Shown here: piece after piece, positions 47,501 through 55,463 of the stretch
How the letters are laid out: each line of letters begins with the position of its first letter
Position numbering within the stretch: position 1 is the stretch's first letter
DNA from: Polytrichum commune
Lineage: Eukaryota; Streptophyta; Polytrichopsida; Polytrichales; Polytrichaceae
NCBI GenBank assembly: GCA_950295325.1
Contig: OX485804.1
Location: 58,218,001 to 58,282,000 of the forward strand
DNA: 64,000 bases
Reading direction: 5' to 3'
Made by a program: the position numbers and the translations under genes
Notes under the pieces: model-generated
The model's database searches: none
What the model saw: the letters and a program-made list of their open reading frames with translations, nothing else
What the model was told of the DNA's origin: nothing

Positions 47501-48065
47501 AATGAGCATTAAAAATTAGTGGCAATTAACAATACTGGAAAGCCGAAGCTCAAGAGGGCTCAAATTCCACAGAAAAATATGCCTACAACACACTCGTGTC
47601 AATATCAACAAGAAGAAATCCTCACAGGATAACTCATGGTGGGAATTTGTGGCAGCACCTTAAAAAAGGAGCATAAAGACGGTCGATGTGGTTTCGAACC
47701 AAAATAAAAGTGTTCAGGGTTATACGTCATGCACATAACTGAAGATGAGAAGCCATGATGAATTTGTGGGGAAGGGGAGATTAGGAAAAGTATTAAAATA
47801 AATAAATACACAAACACACACACGCACGCACGCACAACAACAACAACGAAGTCATGATTTCGATGCGTTTTGAAGCAGGAAAAAGTGAGAGACTGACCTT
47901 ATGAAGCCATTGGCGATGCAGCATAGCTTGAAGCTGGTCTCGGCCTCGAATCGGTGGGGGCAGAGTGAATTTTCCTGATGTGCTCCCAATATGATCAATT
48001 TTAGATTTTCCATTGAGCTGCTCTTCCGGCAGCCTTGCCACCAGCTCCACGGTGGGGGTGGCCAT
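24690..48065 (-). CDS. Full-size ABC transporter, subfamily A, 27 exons, 1,870 aa
   Basis: Membrane ABC exporter of the ABCA (lipid transporter-like) subfamily with TMD1-NBD1-TMD2-NBD2 layout. Exons in coding order: 48065-47898, 46412-46197, 44817-44550, 43431-43370, 43103-43011, 42661-42629, 42503-42285, 41777-41649, 41433-41368, 41052-40954, 40407-40343, 40164-40106, 39609-39439, 38884-38749, 38434-38320, 37726-37425, 36531-36327, 35255-34521, 33664-33358, 32708-32239, 31686-31447, 30862-30779, 30512-30224, 29520-29328, 28481-28139, 26655-26418, 24997-24690. All introns are GT-AG and all junction phases agree; the sum is 5,613 nt. The start is the first in-frame ATG (context GTCATGGCC) after an in-frame TGA at 48,114-48,116. 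Full-size ABCA1 (AOH) is the named angiosperm relative, but several motifs differ, so no symbol is given. Substrate unknown; lipid or sterol movement is a family-level inference. The reading frame is unbroken despite many intronic repeats. Confidence 0.92.
25620..26345 (+). repeat. Dispersed repeat G, copy 1 (in ABCA intron 26)
   Basis: Colinear with 35,890-36,260 (shared ATAGGTGAATGCATGG-like, AATCTTTGTATACC, GGTATCAA phrases) but with an extra segment of roughly 380 bp at about 25,836-26,220, which is either an insertion here or a deletion in the other copy. Confidence 0.6.
26370..26406 (+). other. G-rich tract with G-quadruplex potential, next to exon 26 donor
   Basis: Six or more runs of three or four G separated by single A bases on the plus strand, ending about 12 bp from the ABCA exon 26 donor. 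In the pre-mRNA it reads as a C/U-rich tract. Confidence 0.7.
27217..27521 (-). mobile_element. MITE family D copy 3 (in ABCA intron 25)
   Basis: Reverse-oriented copy of the elements at 37,805 and 43,569: right end CGGACCCTAATGTAAACCCC, flanks TTA at 27,214-27,216 and 27,522-27,524. About 305 bp. Confidence 0.75.
27725..28025. mobile_element. Foldback family A copy (in ABCA intron 25, degenerate)
   Basis: Carries CAAACTCATTTTAGGACCTC, CAAACCTCCACACTACC, TTACCAAACATGGAAG and AAAACAACCAATTCCTG blocks of family A. The terminal block ending in GTTAGAGAGAC is duplicated. The left arm is poorly preserved. Confidence 0.6.
28587..28641 (-). pseudogene. Decayed duplicate of the ABCA exon 25 start (pseudo-exon in intron 24)
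   Basis: On the gene strand it reads GATGCAG|AGGTG..., with the same splice acceptor as exon 25, then encodes [17 protein letters not shown] followed by a TAG at 28,587-28,589. The true exon 25 (from 28,481) encodes [17 protein letters not shown]. The Walker A lysine is kept but Asn and Thr positions are altered. It lies about 110 bp upstream of the real exon in the transcript. If spliced in, it would add a premature stop; most likely a non-functional local duplication. Confidence 0.8.
28670..28985. repeat. Repeat family B fragment (in ABCA intron 24)
   Basis: Contains TTATCAAAGTGAAGATTCT, CATTGAGCCTAGAATGATTA and AGTACAATCTCTTTTAAACA, reverse-sense versions of the 36.9-kb copy. Confidence 0.5.
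29753..29975. repeat. Foldback element in ABCA intron 23
   Basis: Arms of about 50 bp: ACATGTGCATAACCTTGAGG...GGTCCCTC and GAGGGACC...CCTCAATGTTATGCACATGT, separated by about 120 bp. Confidence 0.85.
30224..33664 (-). CDS. ABCA exons 19-23: second transmembrane domain TM7-TM12 and loop (aa 1048-1510)
   Basis: Exon 19 opens with TM7 ([19 protein letters not shown]) followed by the second large loop, which contains several N-x-S/T sequons (for example NGT, NTT, NSS in exon 20). Exon 20 ends with a membrane segment and the conserved coupling block [13 protein letters not shown]. Exon 21 starts [18 protein letters not shown], the typical ABCA continuation, with two further helices. Exon 22 (84 nt) holds [15 protein letters not shown]. 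Exon 23 includes the family pattern [11 protein letters not shown] and [14 protein letters not shown] plus the last helix. All five exons join in frame. Confidence 0.92.
31064..31391. repeat. Long foldback element in ABCA intron 21
   Basis: Two arms of about 150 bp meet near 31,220. Matching blocks are TTTATAATGGTTGAGTGTTC / GAACGCTCCTTAACCATTAT, TTGGCCAAAAGACGGCTATA / TATAGCAATCTTTTGGCCAA and TAAAGTCTTT / GAGACTTTAA. A transcript would form a long hairpin. No coding content. Confidence 0.85.
32765..33105. mobile_element. Foldback family A copy (ABCA intron 19)
   Basis: Left arm TTGCATACAACACCTTCCA, GGTGCATGCTTGGAGGTAGT; right arm ends GTCCCATTGAGTTAAGGATAA. The centre contains TTTTGGCATGTCAAGAGGTG / CCAAAATGAGTTTGGCTCTC. 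Confidence 0.8.
33855..34221. mobile_element. TIR element GTATGTGGGTGTTATT, nested in repeat B (ABCA intron 18)
   Basis: Perfect 15-bp ends GTATGTGGGTGTTAT / ATAACACCCACATAC about 362 bp apart. The flanks CATTCTAGGTTCAATG-like and GGTCAACATAATTGAGGGG are continuous in the undisturbed copy at 36,970-37,010, so this element is inserted into an older repeat. Confidence 0.7.
34222..34400. repeat. Repeat family B continuation (ABCA exon 18/19 intron)
   Basis: Right part of the host repeat interrupted by the previous element: GGACCTATATGATCATTTAC, AGATATTCATATAGCTC, CATCCTAGGAGAAGTGG. Confidence 0.55.
34521..37726 (-). CDS. ABCA exons 16-18: first nucleotide-binding domain NBD1 (aa 634-1047)
   Basis: ATP-binding cassette 1. 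Walker [10 protein letters not shown] at about aa 694-702 (exon 16); Q-loop in [10 protein letters not shown] and signature LSGGM at about 793-797 (exon 17); Walker B VVFLDE followed by PTSGLDP at about 813-818, and the H-loop histidine in [15 protein letters not shown] at about 849 (exon 18). The family-typical tail [17 protein letters not shown] and the regulatory-domain block [15 protein letters not shown] follow. Exon 18 is the largest exon (735 nt, 245 codons) and ends with [12 protein letters not shown] before a GTAAGT donor. No catalytic residue is missing. Confidence 0.95.
35340..35620. repeat. Repeat family B copy (ABCA intron 17)
   Basis: Carries AGATTGGACTACGTGCTC, CCATTCTAGGCTCCATAG, GAGGACCTATATGACCAC, TCATATCCTACGAGAAGTGG in the family order. 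Confidence 0.6.
35890..36260 (+). repeat. Dispersed repeat G, copy 2 (ABCA intron 17)
   Basis: Same orientation as copy 1 at 25,620-26,345 and without its inner 380-bp segment. GGTATCA-type motifs recur many times in 35,690-36,250. Confidence 0.6.
36820..37190. repeat. Repeat family B copy, uninterrupted (ABCA intron 16)
   Basis: Contains AGAGATTGGACTATGTGCTG, ATTCTAGGGTCAATGGTCAA, GGGACCTATATGATCATTCA, TTTGATAATGAATAAGGTAT in one run; a good reference copy for the family. Confidence 0.65.
37805..38110 (+). mobile_element. MITE family D copy 1 (ABCA intron 15)
   Basis: 306 bp, flanked by TAA (37,802-37,804; 38,111-38,113). Ends GGATGGGTTTACATTAGGGT and ACCCTATTGTAAACCCAGCC are inverted repeats; further inverted blocks inside (CTTGGACCCAGG / GGTCCAGGTCCAAG). 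Confidence 0.85.
38320..41433 (-). CDS. ABCA exons 9-15: first transmembrane domain TM2-TM6 (aa 397-633)
   Basis: Exon 9 encodes TM2 ([20 protein letters not shown]). Exon 10 carries the conserved ABCA coupling block [19 protein letters not shown], which follows TM2 in the family. Exons 11-13 give hydrophobic segments including [16 protein letters not shown] and [15 protein letters not shown]. Exon 14 ends in the TM6 segment [17 protein letters not shown]. Exon 15 has the post-TM6 block [20 protein letters not shown], matching the usual YLDKVLPSE..PW pattern. Exon 12 (59 nt) is essential: joining exon 11 directly to exon 13 would shift the frame, while including it restores both the frame and the expected residues. 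Introns 12, 13 and 15 hold repeat elements listed separately. Confidence 0.9.
38936..39288. mobile_element. Foldback family A copy (ABCA intron 13)
   Basis: Starts AGAGTCATCCTTTAACTCAA and ends TTGAGCTAGAGGATAATTCT; centre TAGCATCTCTTGGCATGCCA / TGCCAAAATGAGTTTGACC. Palindromic over nearly its whole length. Confidence 0.85.
39686..40020. mobile_element. Foldback family A copy (ABCA intron 12)
   Basis: Starts AGAGTTGTCATTTAATTCAA and ends CCTAAATTAAGGATAGCT, with the family blocks TGTGCATGCTTGGAGTTGGT and TCAATGAACCGATAAAGAAT. Confidence 0.85.
41649..48065 (-). CDS. ABCA exons 1-8: N-terminus, TM1 and first extracytosolic loop (aa 1-396)
   Basis: Exon 1 (56 codons) ends in the basic stretch [12 protein letters not shown], the usual cytosolic start of ABCA proteins. 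Exon 2 adds TM1 (about aa 60-81, [20 protein letters not shown]). The rest, to about aa 396, is the large loop typical of the family. Recognisable family blocks are [15 protein letters not shown] in exon 5, [13 protein letters not shown] and the closing YTSGFLSLQ in exon 7. Exons 4 (62 nt) and 6 (33 nt) are tiny; they were found from splice sites and frame and contribute [17 protein letters not shown] and [11 protein letters not shown]. Exon 1 has roughly 35 residues more before the conserved basic block than I would expect; an alternative first exon is possible. Confidence 0.85.
41850..42192. mobile_element. Foldback family A copy (ABCA intron 7)
   Basis: Starts near CATGACTTTGGCCAGGAGTT and ends AGTAAAAGGATGACTCTAA. 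Blocks GGTGGTTTGGAGGTTTGAAC and ACCAATGGAAAATCATAGGG are shared with the other copies. Confidence 0.82.
43569..43904 (+). mobile_element. MITE family D copy 2 (ABCA intron 3)
   Basis: 336 bp, flanked by TAA (43,566-43,568; 43,905-43,907). Ends GGATGGGTTGACATTAGGGT / ACCCTAGAGTAAACCCACCC. An internal CTTTTCTTCAGCAGTA-like block is partly duplicated. Confidence 0.85.
43920..44085 (+). repeat. Dispersed repeat H, copy 1 (ABCA intron 3)
   Basis: Shares with 56,745-56,880, in reverse orientation, blocks such as ATTATTCATCACCAACCCAC, GCAATCACTAGGTGGCAACT, AGTGTCATATAGCACTTG and GAAGACCACTCTAACTAACA. Confidence 0.65.
44146..44511. mobile_element. Foldback family A copy (ABCA intron 3)
   Basis: Complete copy: left end AGAATTATCCTTTATCTCAA, right end GAGTTAGAGGATAACCT, arms of about 180 bp. 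The right end lies only some 40 bp from exon 3. Confidence 0.87.
45183..45538. mobile_element. Foldback family A copy (ABCA intron 2)
   Basis: From ATAACTCAACATGACTCTGG to GAGTTGAAGGATAACTCT, with TTTTGGTGGATACTTGGAGG and CAAACTCATTTTGACATGCC blocks. Confidence 0.85.
45789..46112. mobile_element. Foldback family A copy, right end missing (ABCA intron 2)
   Basis: Starts AGTAATCCTTCAACTCAATG; the right arm stops after GCAAAACAACCAAATCCCAA and lacks the family terminus. Confidence 0.8.
46516..46884. mobile_element. Foldback family A copy (ABCA intron 1)
   Basis: From AGCTATCGTCTAACTCAGCA to GGAGTCAAAGGATAACTTC; contains CAGTTCATTGAGGGTCACAC and GCCGGCAATGAACCTC. Confidence 0.85.
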
Positions 48066-50400
48066 GACAGTGAAATGAACAATGTGAGACCAACCAACCA
48101 ACCAACCAATAAATCAATCAATGTATCAAAAATTTACGTATGGCGCCTCCAATCTTATTGTGCAGTATCCCCATCCTGTCCATTGCATGCTCACGGTGAT
48201 GGCATACTACTGATTTGACAACCGTGACGATTAATTGGCACAACAATTCTTGATCCCCATCGCTTCGGACTTCAAGGTTAACCCTCGCTGTAGTGCACAT
48301 GGAAATTTTAAAGTGTGTCCACTGGGCGGTTGGAGAAAAAATCTATCACGTTTGAGTATGGTAGAAAGAAGAAGAATAATAAATATATTAACTAACACAA
48401 ACGATTGAATTGATTTGATTCGATCCGATCAGGTCAACCTTATAAGATCAGGTTGTTCCCGTTGCACTCTGCCGGATCACTCCTCACTGCCTCAAAAACT
48501 TGCGTTGCGATGAAGAGTTGTGCGATGAATTCCTAAATTGTGAACTCTCTCAACCCCTCTCTGCAAAACTTGGAAGGGGAGAATGAAATTAAGAAAAAGA
48601 GATTCTTTGCCGCTCGACAAAAATCAGAGGAGCAAAGTGCTGGACACACGAAATTCCTTGCCAGACTAAAATGCTGTCACAAAGCCTTGAATGGCAGAAA
48701 CAAGGATATGTCTCCATGTCCGTCCAGAAGAAGAAGAAGAAGAAGAAATCGAAACTTTGTCGGTAACTTCCTTCTCTCCACAAACCGGAGGACTGCAGGA
48801 AGAAAGAAAGACAGAAACTCAAAAAAATCGAAAAAACTGTCACGAAAGTTGAAGAATGACTCAGAACTGGAAGCAAACCAAACCAACCCAGAGAAACCAG
48901 AAAAAAAAAGATCCCGGGGCCTCACTCACTCAGCCAGTTGCAAGAAAGAAAGTCTAACTTAGGTGAATCTAATCGACTGAAACAACAACAACAACAACAA
49001 CAACAACAAGCATGAAGAGCCAGGTCTAACTTAGTGCTGATGATGATTGATCATTCAAGCACAAGTCCAGGGAATGCCATTGAATTTCGCAGATCTACCG
49101 AAGACGAAGAACAACCTCACCCCACACAAAACCTATAACCTTCAACCTTCAACCTTTCCTTTCCTCGCCTTTCCTTACATTTGCCCCAGAATCGACCTGC
49201 TGCCACCAACCGAAACATCCCAACCAATTCCTTCGGAATGATGTTCTGACCGGGTAAGGTTGTAAGCATTATTACTTACTTTACACTCCCGGGAGAACTC
49301 CAGTCTCCGATCAACTTATCAACTTTTGGGCAACCCAATAGATCCCAGGCATCATTCATTGTTGTTGTTGTCAAGGTGTCGGCTGAAACGCCCAAAAACG
49401 AAAGTTAACCCTCAGAAGTCACCCTTGAAGGTAACTTAAGTTAAGTAAGTTCAGGGATTCATCACTGTGTGTTTTGTAGTGTTTTATTCATCCCGCCGAG
49501 AGCAGCTGATTCAACAGACAGGCGGTGATCGGGTGGGATTGGGGTGGAAATTAAGTACCAAAGGTCTATGCGGGAGCCCAAAAGTCCTCAGCCTGGCTGA
49601 TTGCACCTCCACAGATTCCACCTTACAGACAAAGCTATTTGCAGGCGGATTCATCATTTGAAGGAGTTTGAGTACTCCTGCATTTTACCTTCAAGTTGGG
49701 GGCCCGGCCGGGTAACTTACAGATGAGCCCCAGGTTTGAGTAGGAATCCGGCAGCAGGCTCCAAACTATATTGGGCCTCCATTGTCATCATAGACGAGGA
49801 AAATCTTGCAGGGAAGCTGACTTAGGGGCGGGCGAGCTTGGGGGAGGCCGCCCCGGCTCTGCCTCTGGGACCTCCACGCCGCAACAGCGAAGCATCTTCT
49901 CCGAGGAAAGCTCCCTCTCTTTGAGACTAACTCCAGATTCCCATATGTACCTGAGGCGTACATTTAAAATAAACTCCCATTCATATGTACATGGGTGTTT
50001 TCAATTTTGGAGTCATCAATGTACCTCTGGCGCACTTCCAGAGTGCCATGTGTGCATTCTGCTTTTGTTTCAGATTCGTTTCCAAGTATCAGAAGCGTGA
50101 GATCTAGAATGCATTCTTAGGTATCTACCTCCTAGGCTGCTCTTGTGTGGATTCACCCATCCCATAACGTAACTAGGGAATTCATTTCAATTTTGTTTCA
50201 TGAATATTCCAAGATTGTACATTCCTCTTCCCTATTGAGATTTCCACCGCATTCTTACTGCCTTCTTCTATGTACCAGAGGCTTACAATCTAGGGAACGT
50301 CAACATCCATGCCGGTGGTCCCTTGGTAATATGAGATAGCCTTACTTTGCGTAATGCATCTCACGTATTTCAGAGTGCATTACGTTTTTGGGCATGGCAC
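48066..50400. other. Upstream region of the ABCA gene; GA/CT-rich leader and GC-richer block
   Basis: On the gene's strand 48,540-48,960 is pyrimidine-rich (it contains an AAG run and A-rich tracts on the plus strand), as in many plant 5' leaders. A CAA run lies near 48,979-49,010 and a CA/CGCA microsatellite (in intron 1) near 47,808-47,850. The block 49,770-49,930 is clearly GC-richer. I see no convincing TATA box or second gene. The arginine/lysine-rich 140-codon reading frame on the plus strand (48,540-48,962) is best explained by this base composition. Confidence 0.4.
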
Positions 50401-50403
50401 TAA

Positions 50404-50752
50404 GGGTCAGTTCACACTATGCCCAAGCGTCACTTTTCTAGACCAAACTATGTCGAGAGGAGAAGCCTTTGGGTTGAAAAAGTATATTAAAATAATCCAC
50501 GGCTAAAAATGTTTGGCCTCTCGACGGAAGTTTGGGTCGAGCATTTTGCTCGACCCAAACTTGGCTCGAGAGGCCGAACTCTTGGCGCCATATCTTCCTA
50601 AAAGTTCTGCCACCTAAGCTCTTTTGGAGGCGATGTCCTTTGGACTTCGGCCTCTAGTGTGAAGGCCGAGAGGACGAACTTTGGACATTTATGCATTTTC
50701 ATTGGTCCAACCGCTTCTCCTCTCGAAGTTTGGCCATAGTGTGAACCGGCCC
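50404..50752. mobile_element. MITE family C copy 2 (TAA duplication)
   Basis: 349 bp, flanked by TAA (50,401-50,403; 50,753-50,755). Nearly identical to 6,757-7,140 over most of its length (for example TTGGACTTCGGCCTCTAGTG), but lacking about 35 bp of the left arm and middle. High similarity implies recent movement. Confidence 0.87.
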
Positions 50753-50755
50753 TAA

Positions 50756-53440
50756 GTTTCTCCAACCAATCGAGCCGTTGAAGTCCGTTCTTGGGCCTTT
50801 ACATTTGGATCGTGCATTCAGGTGAGTGCATTATGGGGAACAACGTTGGCTATTCTACATAACTCTTTGGTTGCTCTTAAGCGGACTCCACCATCCTATA
50901 CCTAACTAGGGCATTCATTTCAAGTTTTTTTCATGTACCCAATTGTACATTCCTCCTCCCTATGACAGTTCCACTACATTCTTACCACCTCTACACTAAA
51001 ACATCACCTTCTTCCTCGTACCAAGGGCTTACATTCTATGTGCCTCAAGCATAAGGTGGTCTTATGTAAACCAACGGAACATCCAAGTCTGGTGACCTAA
51101 AGTCTAACGACTACCAGCATTGCATATTTACTTACCGCGTTCATTCAAGTTGTGTTCATATACCAAGGCTGCACATTCCACTTCCCTCACAAAGCTCCAC
51201 AACATTCTCACCACCTCGAGGACAATGAACGAGGAGGACCAACCCATCGGGAAAACTATCAACCATTTTAGAGGAATCTATGGAATATACCTCAAATTAA
51301 TAATGAAAACCCGAATGATCACAACATGGACCAGGTTGGACTTGGAAACACTAGGATTTTGATTGATTATGCCCAACTCTCCTTGGACACTGCTCTAGGA
51401 TGAGACACTACCCTCTTCTATGTTCTAGAAATGTACATTTTGAAATGCATTTTATGTGTCTTGGGTGTACATAGATCATTCTACCGTTGCATCATGTGTA
51501 AAACTAATGGTACATCTCACTAATGGTATATTGTTGCCTAAAGTCGATAACTGTGCGGAAACCATACATAAGTTGAACAAATTTGATGTACATTGTTTAT
51601 AATGTTTACTCTCTATCACTTACTATAGTTTTACAGTTACTTGGTCCTATGTTTTGTAACAAATTTTGTTTTTTTACATGAGGAACAAGCAAGTAGTTTT
51701 GAGTATATTTTATTATAATATCACTCACATGACAACTCACGTTCAAATTTATAGCACTATGTATCTCTAAATGGTAAGTGATACTATATATCCTCAATCG
51801 TGTAGCATTGTGTGTCTAGTAATTTAGGCACCTTGGTCCATTTTTGTGGCATATCACCCAAATACAATAAAGTTGTCTTGTATTGAAGGCAAATGGGTCA
51901 TGAATGCAAGTATATAACAACATTGCATCTCCATAAAACAATTCAAAGCAACCCAAAAGATGTCAAGTGGAGTTCACCCCACGTCCACATGGTACCACTA
52001 GACACACCCATGTTGGTTGTTTCTCACCAAAGTTATAATGTCTAGATGGACCGGGGCCATGGGGTTTTGCTCTATCATAAAACGTCAACCTTTATTTATG
52101 GCCGAATAAGACTATGAATGATGGGACATCTACATTCAACAATTGCTAGTTGCCAAGTGGTGCCATGAACCCTAACCCCTTGGCCCACCCGCTCTACTAC
52201 ACGACTCTTTAGTAACCAACTCAACTTCATTTCTTAAATGAATCTTCATGGGTTTGGTCCCTAATGCTTTTTAGAGTACTCCATCACTGTGTATGTACCC
52301 ACAACGCACATTTTGAGTTGGTTTCATGTATCAAACCCGTACATATCCAATGTCAGTGCTTCAATTATGTGGCGTTATTTGATATTTTACCAATGAAACA
52401 CCTATATTTGATTGGTATGTGTGATTAGGTGAAGATCCATAAACAAACATTGTAAAGACACATACTTAAAAGTGACTAGACTACGTCTTCAAGTCAACCA
52501 CTCCACATTCAACTGTGAACACAATTGAAAAGACTTATGTATTCAGTTCATCAACCAACAAGCATGCGCTTTCGCTAACACATTACTAAATCAAGGGATG
52601 TCCATATTTCAATCTAATTTGGGTTGGTGTTTCATCATCATACAATCACAAATGCAACACAATTTTGAAGAGGTAAATCCCATCAATTAGAAGATGGTGA
52701 ACAATAGAAACTTATCAAATTACACCAATATACCTTCCCTAAAAAGAGCCCCACTTGCATTTTGACCACCTCTAAACTAACACAACTCTCTTCTATGTAC
52801 AAGATGTGAGGTGGAGATCGTTCTACCGTTGAATCATATGTACGCCTCGGGTACATCTCAAAGTTCGCTGGACTGCAGCCTAGGGTTCACTATTGTATGG
52901 ACTCATATGTACCTGCGGGGAACATTACTCGTGTAGCTCCGCGTCTAATAATTTGGTCAATGAGCACCTTGGTCCATGTGGGACACCAATCATCCATATG
53001 TACCGTCCGTGAACATCTCACGGCTTTGTCTTGCGTTCATGATGGTGGATCATATTGTGGGCCCAGATCAGCATATCTACGTCAGCGGTACATATTAGCC
53101 AGCACTGATTACGAAATGGGTACATTTGGGGGTGGTGTTGACTCTGGTGTGATGGGCCCTTCCCCAGTCGGTGGCTGATTGGCTCTCACACCTTTCCCTC
53201 TACCTTTAAAAGGAAATTTCCTCGCCCATGATGAGCCCCTACTTTCATCCAACTTGCCCTGTGGAGGATTAATGAACGATTCCATCCAACTTGGCTCGTG
53301 GGGTATCAATGAATGATAAGTTACCATATATAGTATCTCCCTTTGTCAAACCAAATCCGTCCCTCCTCGCCTGCAATGAAGGCTCCTCGATTCCGAACAT
53401 GAATCGTTGCAAAGGCTCACCATGCCACCGCCCCCGGCTT
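50756..53440. other. Intergenic with diverged repeats; no gene
   Basis: A block TTTCATG..ATTGTACATTCCTC...ACATTCTTACC recurs at about 50,190, 50,940 and 51,150 (outer copies weaker). A 51,230-51,390 segment (TGGAATATACCTCAAATTAA, GGTTGGACTTGGAAACACTA) is repeated at 54,310-54,440. A family B fragment lies at 52,370-52,720. CATATGTAC-containing short repeats occur at 52,838-53,095. Confidence 0.45.
52370..52720. repeat. Repeat family B copy
   Basis: Phrases TTAAAAGTGACTAGACTACG, AACCACTCCACATTCAACTG and TGTGGCGTTATTTGATATTT match the 14.5- and 21.7-kb copies. Confidence 0.55.
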
Positions 53441-53448
53441 TCCCTCAA

Positions 53449-53490
53449 TGCAAACATTATCATCATCATCATCATCATCATCATTATTAT
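53449..53490 (+). repeat. (CAT)n microsatellite
   Basis: ATCATC/ATTATT run; gives artificial poly-Met/poly-Asp open stretches on the minus strand. Confidence 0.9.
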
Positions 53491-54174
53491 TGAGTTTACA
53501 AATCCGCCTCCATCGTGTTGAGTGCCATGTCACCGAGGCACCGCGGTCGCGGGCTAGGAAGATCTCGGCCGTCGATTGCGATCTGAGAGATTTAAAGGTT
53601 CTTATGTTGCCCCAGCTTCTGGCTTCTGTTCCACTCGGGTAGAGCCGGTTGTATGAGAGCATGTTTGGGCAAACCAACCCACGCACTCGTTCCTTGTTGG
53701 ATCCCTAAACCCTTGCCTCCACTTGGTGTACGGGTGCCTCTACTTGGTGTACGGGCTGGTTTGCCCCTCCTAGAGAATCGCAAACTCTCTTATTTTATGG
53801 TTTTAGGACCCCGATCCCATCATCATTATTATTGTTAAGTTTACGAATCCGCCTCCATCGTGTTGAGTGTCATGTCACCGAGGCACCGTGGTCGCGGGCT
53901 AGGAAGATCTCGGCCGTTGATTGCGATCTGAGAGATTTAAAGGTTCTTATGTTGCCCCAGCTTCTGGCTTCTGTTCCACTCGGGTAGAGCCGGTTGTATG
54001 AGAGCATGTTTGGGCAAACCGACCCACACACTCGTTCCTTGTTGGATCCCTAAACCCTTGCCTCCACTTGGTGTACGGGTGCCTCTACTTGGTGTACGGG
54101 TTGGTTTGCCCCTCCTAGAGAATTGCAACCTCTCTTATTTTATGGTTTTAGGATCCCCAATCCCAAGGCGATCC
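53485..54174 (+). repeat. Direct tandem duplication, 345-bp units
   Basis: Two nearly identical units (second unit about 345 bp after the first) share TCGGCCGT.GATTGCGATC, CAGCTTCTGGCTTCTGTTCC and GTTGGATCCCTAAACCCTTG. Within each unit CTTGGTGTACGGG is itself doubled. The units begin at an (ATC/ATT) tract that may have mediated the duplication. A diverged third copy is at 5,370-5,500. Confidence 0.9.
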
Positions 54175-55070
54175 ACAAGAGGGCATTCACTTGTTGAAGC
54201 CTGGCGTCCCCCGTGTGAATCCTTGAATACAATGAACAGGGAGAACCGACCACTAGTTAGAGATGAACCGGTTGAAGTTCAAGGCTTTAGGAAAATTTAA
54301 CGATCGTTTTGAATGAATCTATAGAATATACCTCAATTTAATGAAGAAAAAAAAAAATCAAAAGACCACGACATGTAACCGGTTGGACTTGGAGGCACTA
54401 GGGTTTTGACCGAATGTGCCTAAAAATCTCTCCGGACATTGCTTGCATATTCAATATTGAGAGGGAAATATTAAACACTCTCGGTTTTTGATGTGTGTGC
54501 CACTTGAAGCCTAATATTGTTCACCCATGTCTTGGATTTTTGTGGGTCCAAGCGTATCTTTGTTTGACACATGAGCAATGTGTTGTGGTGTGTGCTAGGT
54601 GAAGACCAAATTCAACTTGAACCAAATCTAATAACTTGGCTGCAAAGGACCGTAGACCCATTACGGTTGAGACATCTATAAACCATAAAATAAAGAGAGT
54701 ATGCAATTCTCTAGGAGGAGTAAGAGCAAGCAGTTATTTATCTTGTAAGAAGAAACATATTCTAAGGAGAATGCAATTTTGTTTTTAAAATCATGAATAT
54801 GGAAATAACTACAAAATTTGAAGATGTGTAAAGTGTAGGGTAACACACATTTGATTTCTAGGTTAACCCATAACTGCTCATGTAGATGCTAATTCTTGGC
54901 TATGACAGTGCTCCATACTCTTGTGAGGGTAATCAATCACAAGTTGTCGCCACATAAACCTTAACTTCATTTGCCTACAAAATATAGATATCATCCATGT
55001 CGGCATTACATGACCCTAGTGAGTAGTTAAATAAAGGATGGTCCACTATGGATGCCTCAACTTTAAAGAC
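54175..55070. other. Intergenic, no recognised gene
   Basis: Contains the 54,310-54,440 partner of the 51.3-kb segment, and a part (54,780-55,060) with GCTAATTCTTGGCTATGACA- and ATCATCCATGTCGGCATTAC-like phrases also found at 22,440-22,580. Confidence 0.4.
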
Positions 55071-55071
55071 T

Positions 55072-55463
55072 GGTTTAGACTACGGTTAAAATTTGCACTA
55101 GTCAGTTGAGATTTTCAGCTTGTGACGAGGTTAATCGAGGCAACGGTTGGTATGGTGGACAAGATGGGGGAATAATATTAAATTGCCTCAAGTTGGAGTA
55201 TCATGGACGCGAAGTTTCTTATCCAAGGGTTTGAGGTTTGAGGTTGCTCAACAAACTTGACCTCTGGAAGACTCCCCTAGTAAAAATCATTGCCATGTTG
55301 GCATCCATGTCATTTTCCATCCATGCTTGAAGTTCTCGACCATAAAAGTCTTGGTCATAGTGTAAACTCTGGCTGGTGAAGAACCCATTTTGTAGCCAAT
55401 CATGTTGTTCCATTCCCCTAAAATGATTGATTGGTGCACTTCTTCACCGTAGTCTAAACAACC
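55072..55463. mobile_element. TIR element GGTTTAGACTACGGT
   Basis: The ends GGTTTAGACTACGGT and (reversed) GGTTGTTTAGACTACGGT are inverted repeats about 390 bp apart. Interior weakly palindromic (CAAACTTGACCTC / GAGGTTGCTCAACAAAC region). Target duplication not clear. Confidence 0.6.

Noticed and set aside
47793-48101. An ABCA start upstream of 48,065
   Set aside because: The frame upstream has no ATG before an in-frame TGA at 48,114-48,116; only a TTG is present.
48118-48300. Minus-strand 60-codon frame upstream of ABCA exon 1 as an additional coding exon
   Set aside because: No family similarity, and the in-frame stop at 48,114 separates it from exon 1 unless an unseen intron exists.
48540-48962. 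A 140-codon Arg/Lys-rich open frame on the plus strand
   Set aside because: Generated by A/G-rich composition (AAG and A runs) in what is probably the pyrimidine-rich leader of the ABCA gene on the other strand; no domain or homology pattern.
53269-53686. Open frames with poly-Met, poly-Asp or poly-Ile runs
   Set aside because: Direct translation of the CAT microsatellite in different frames.
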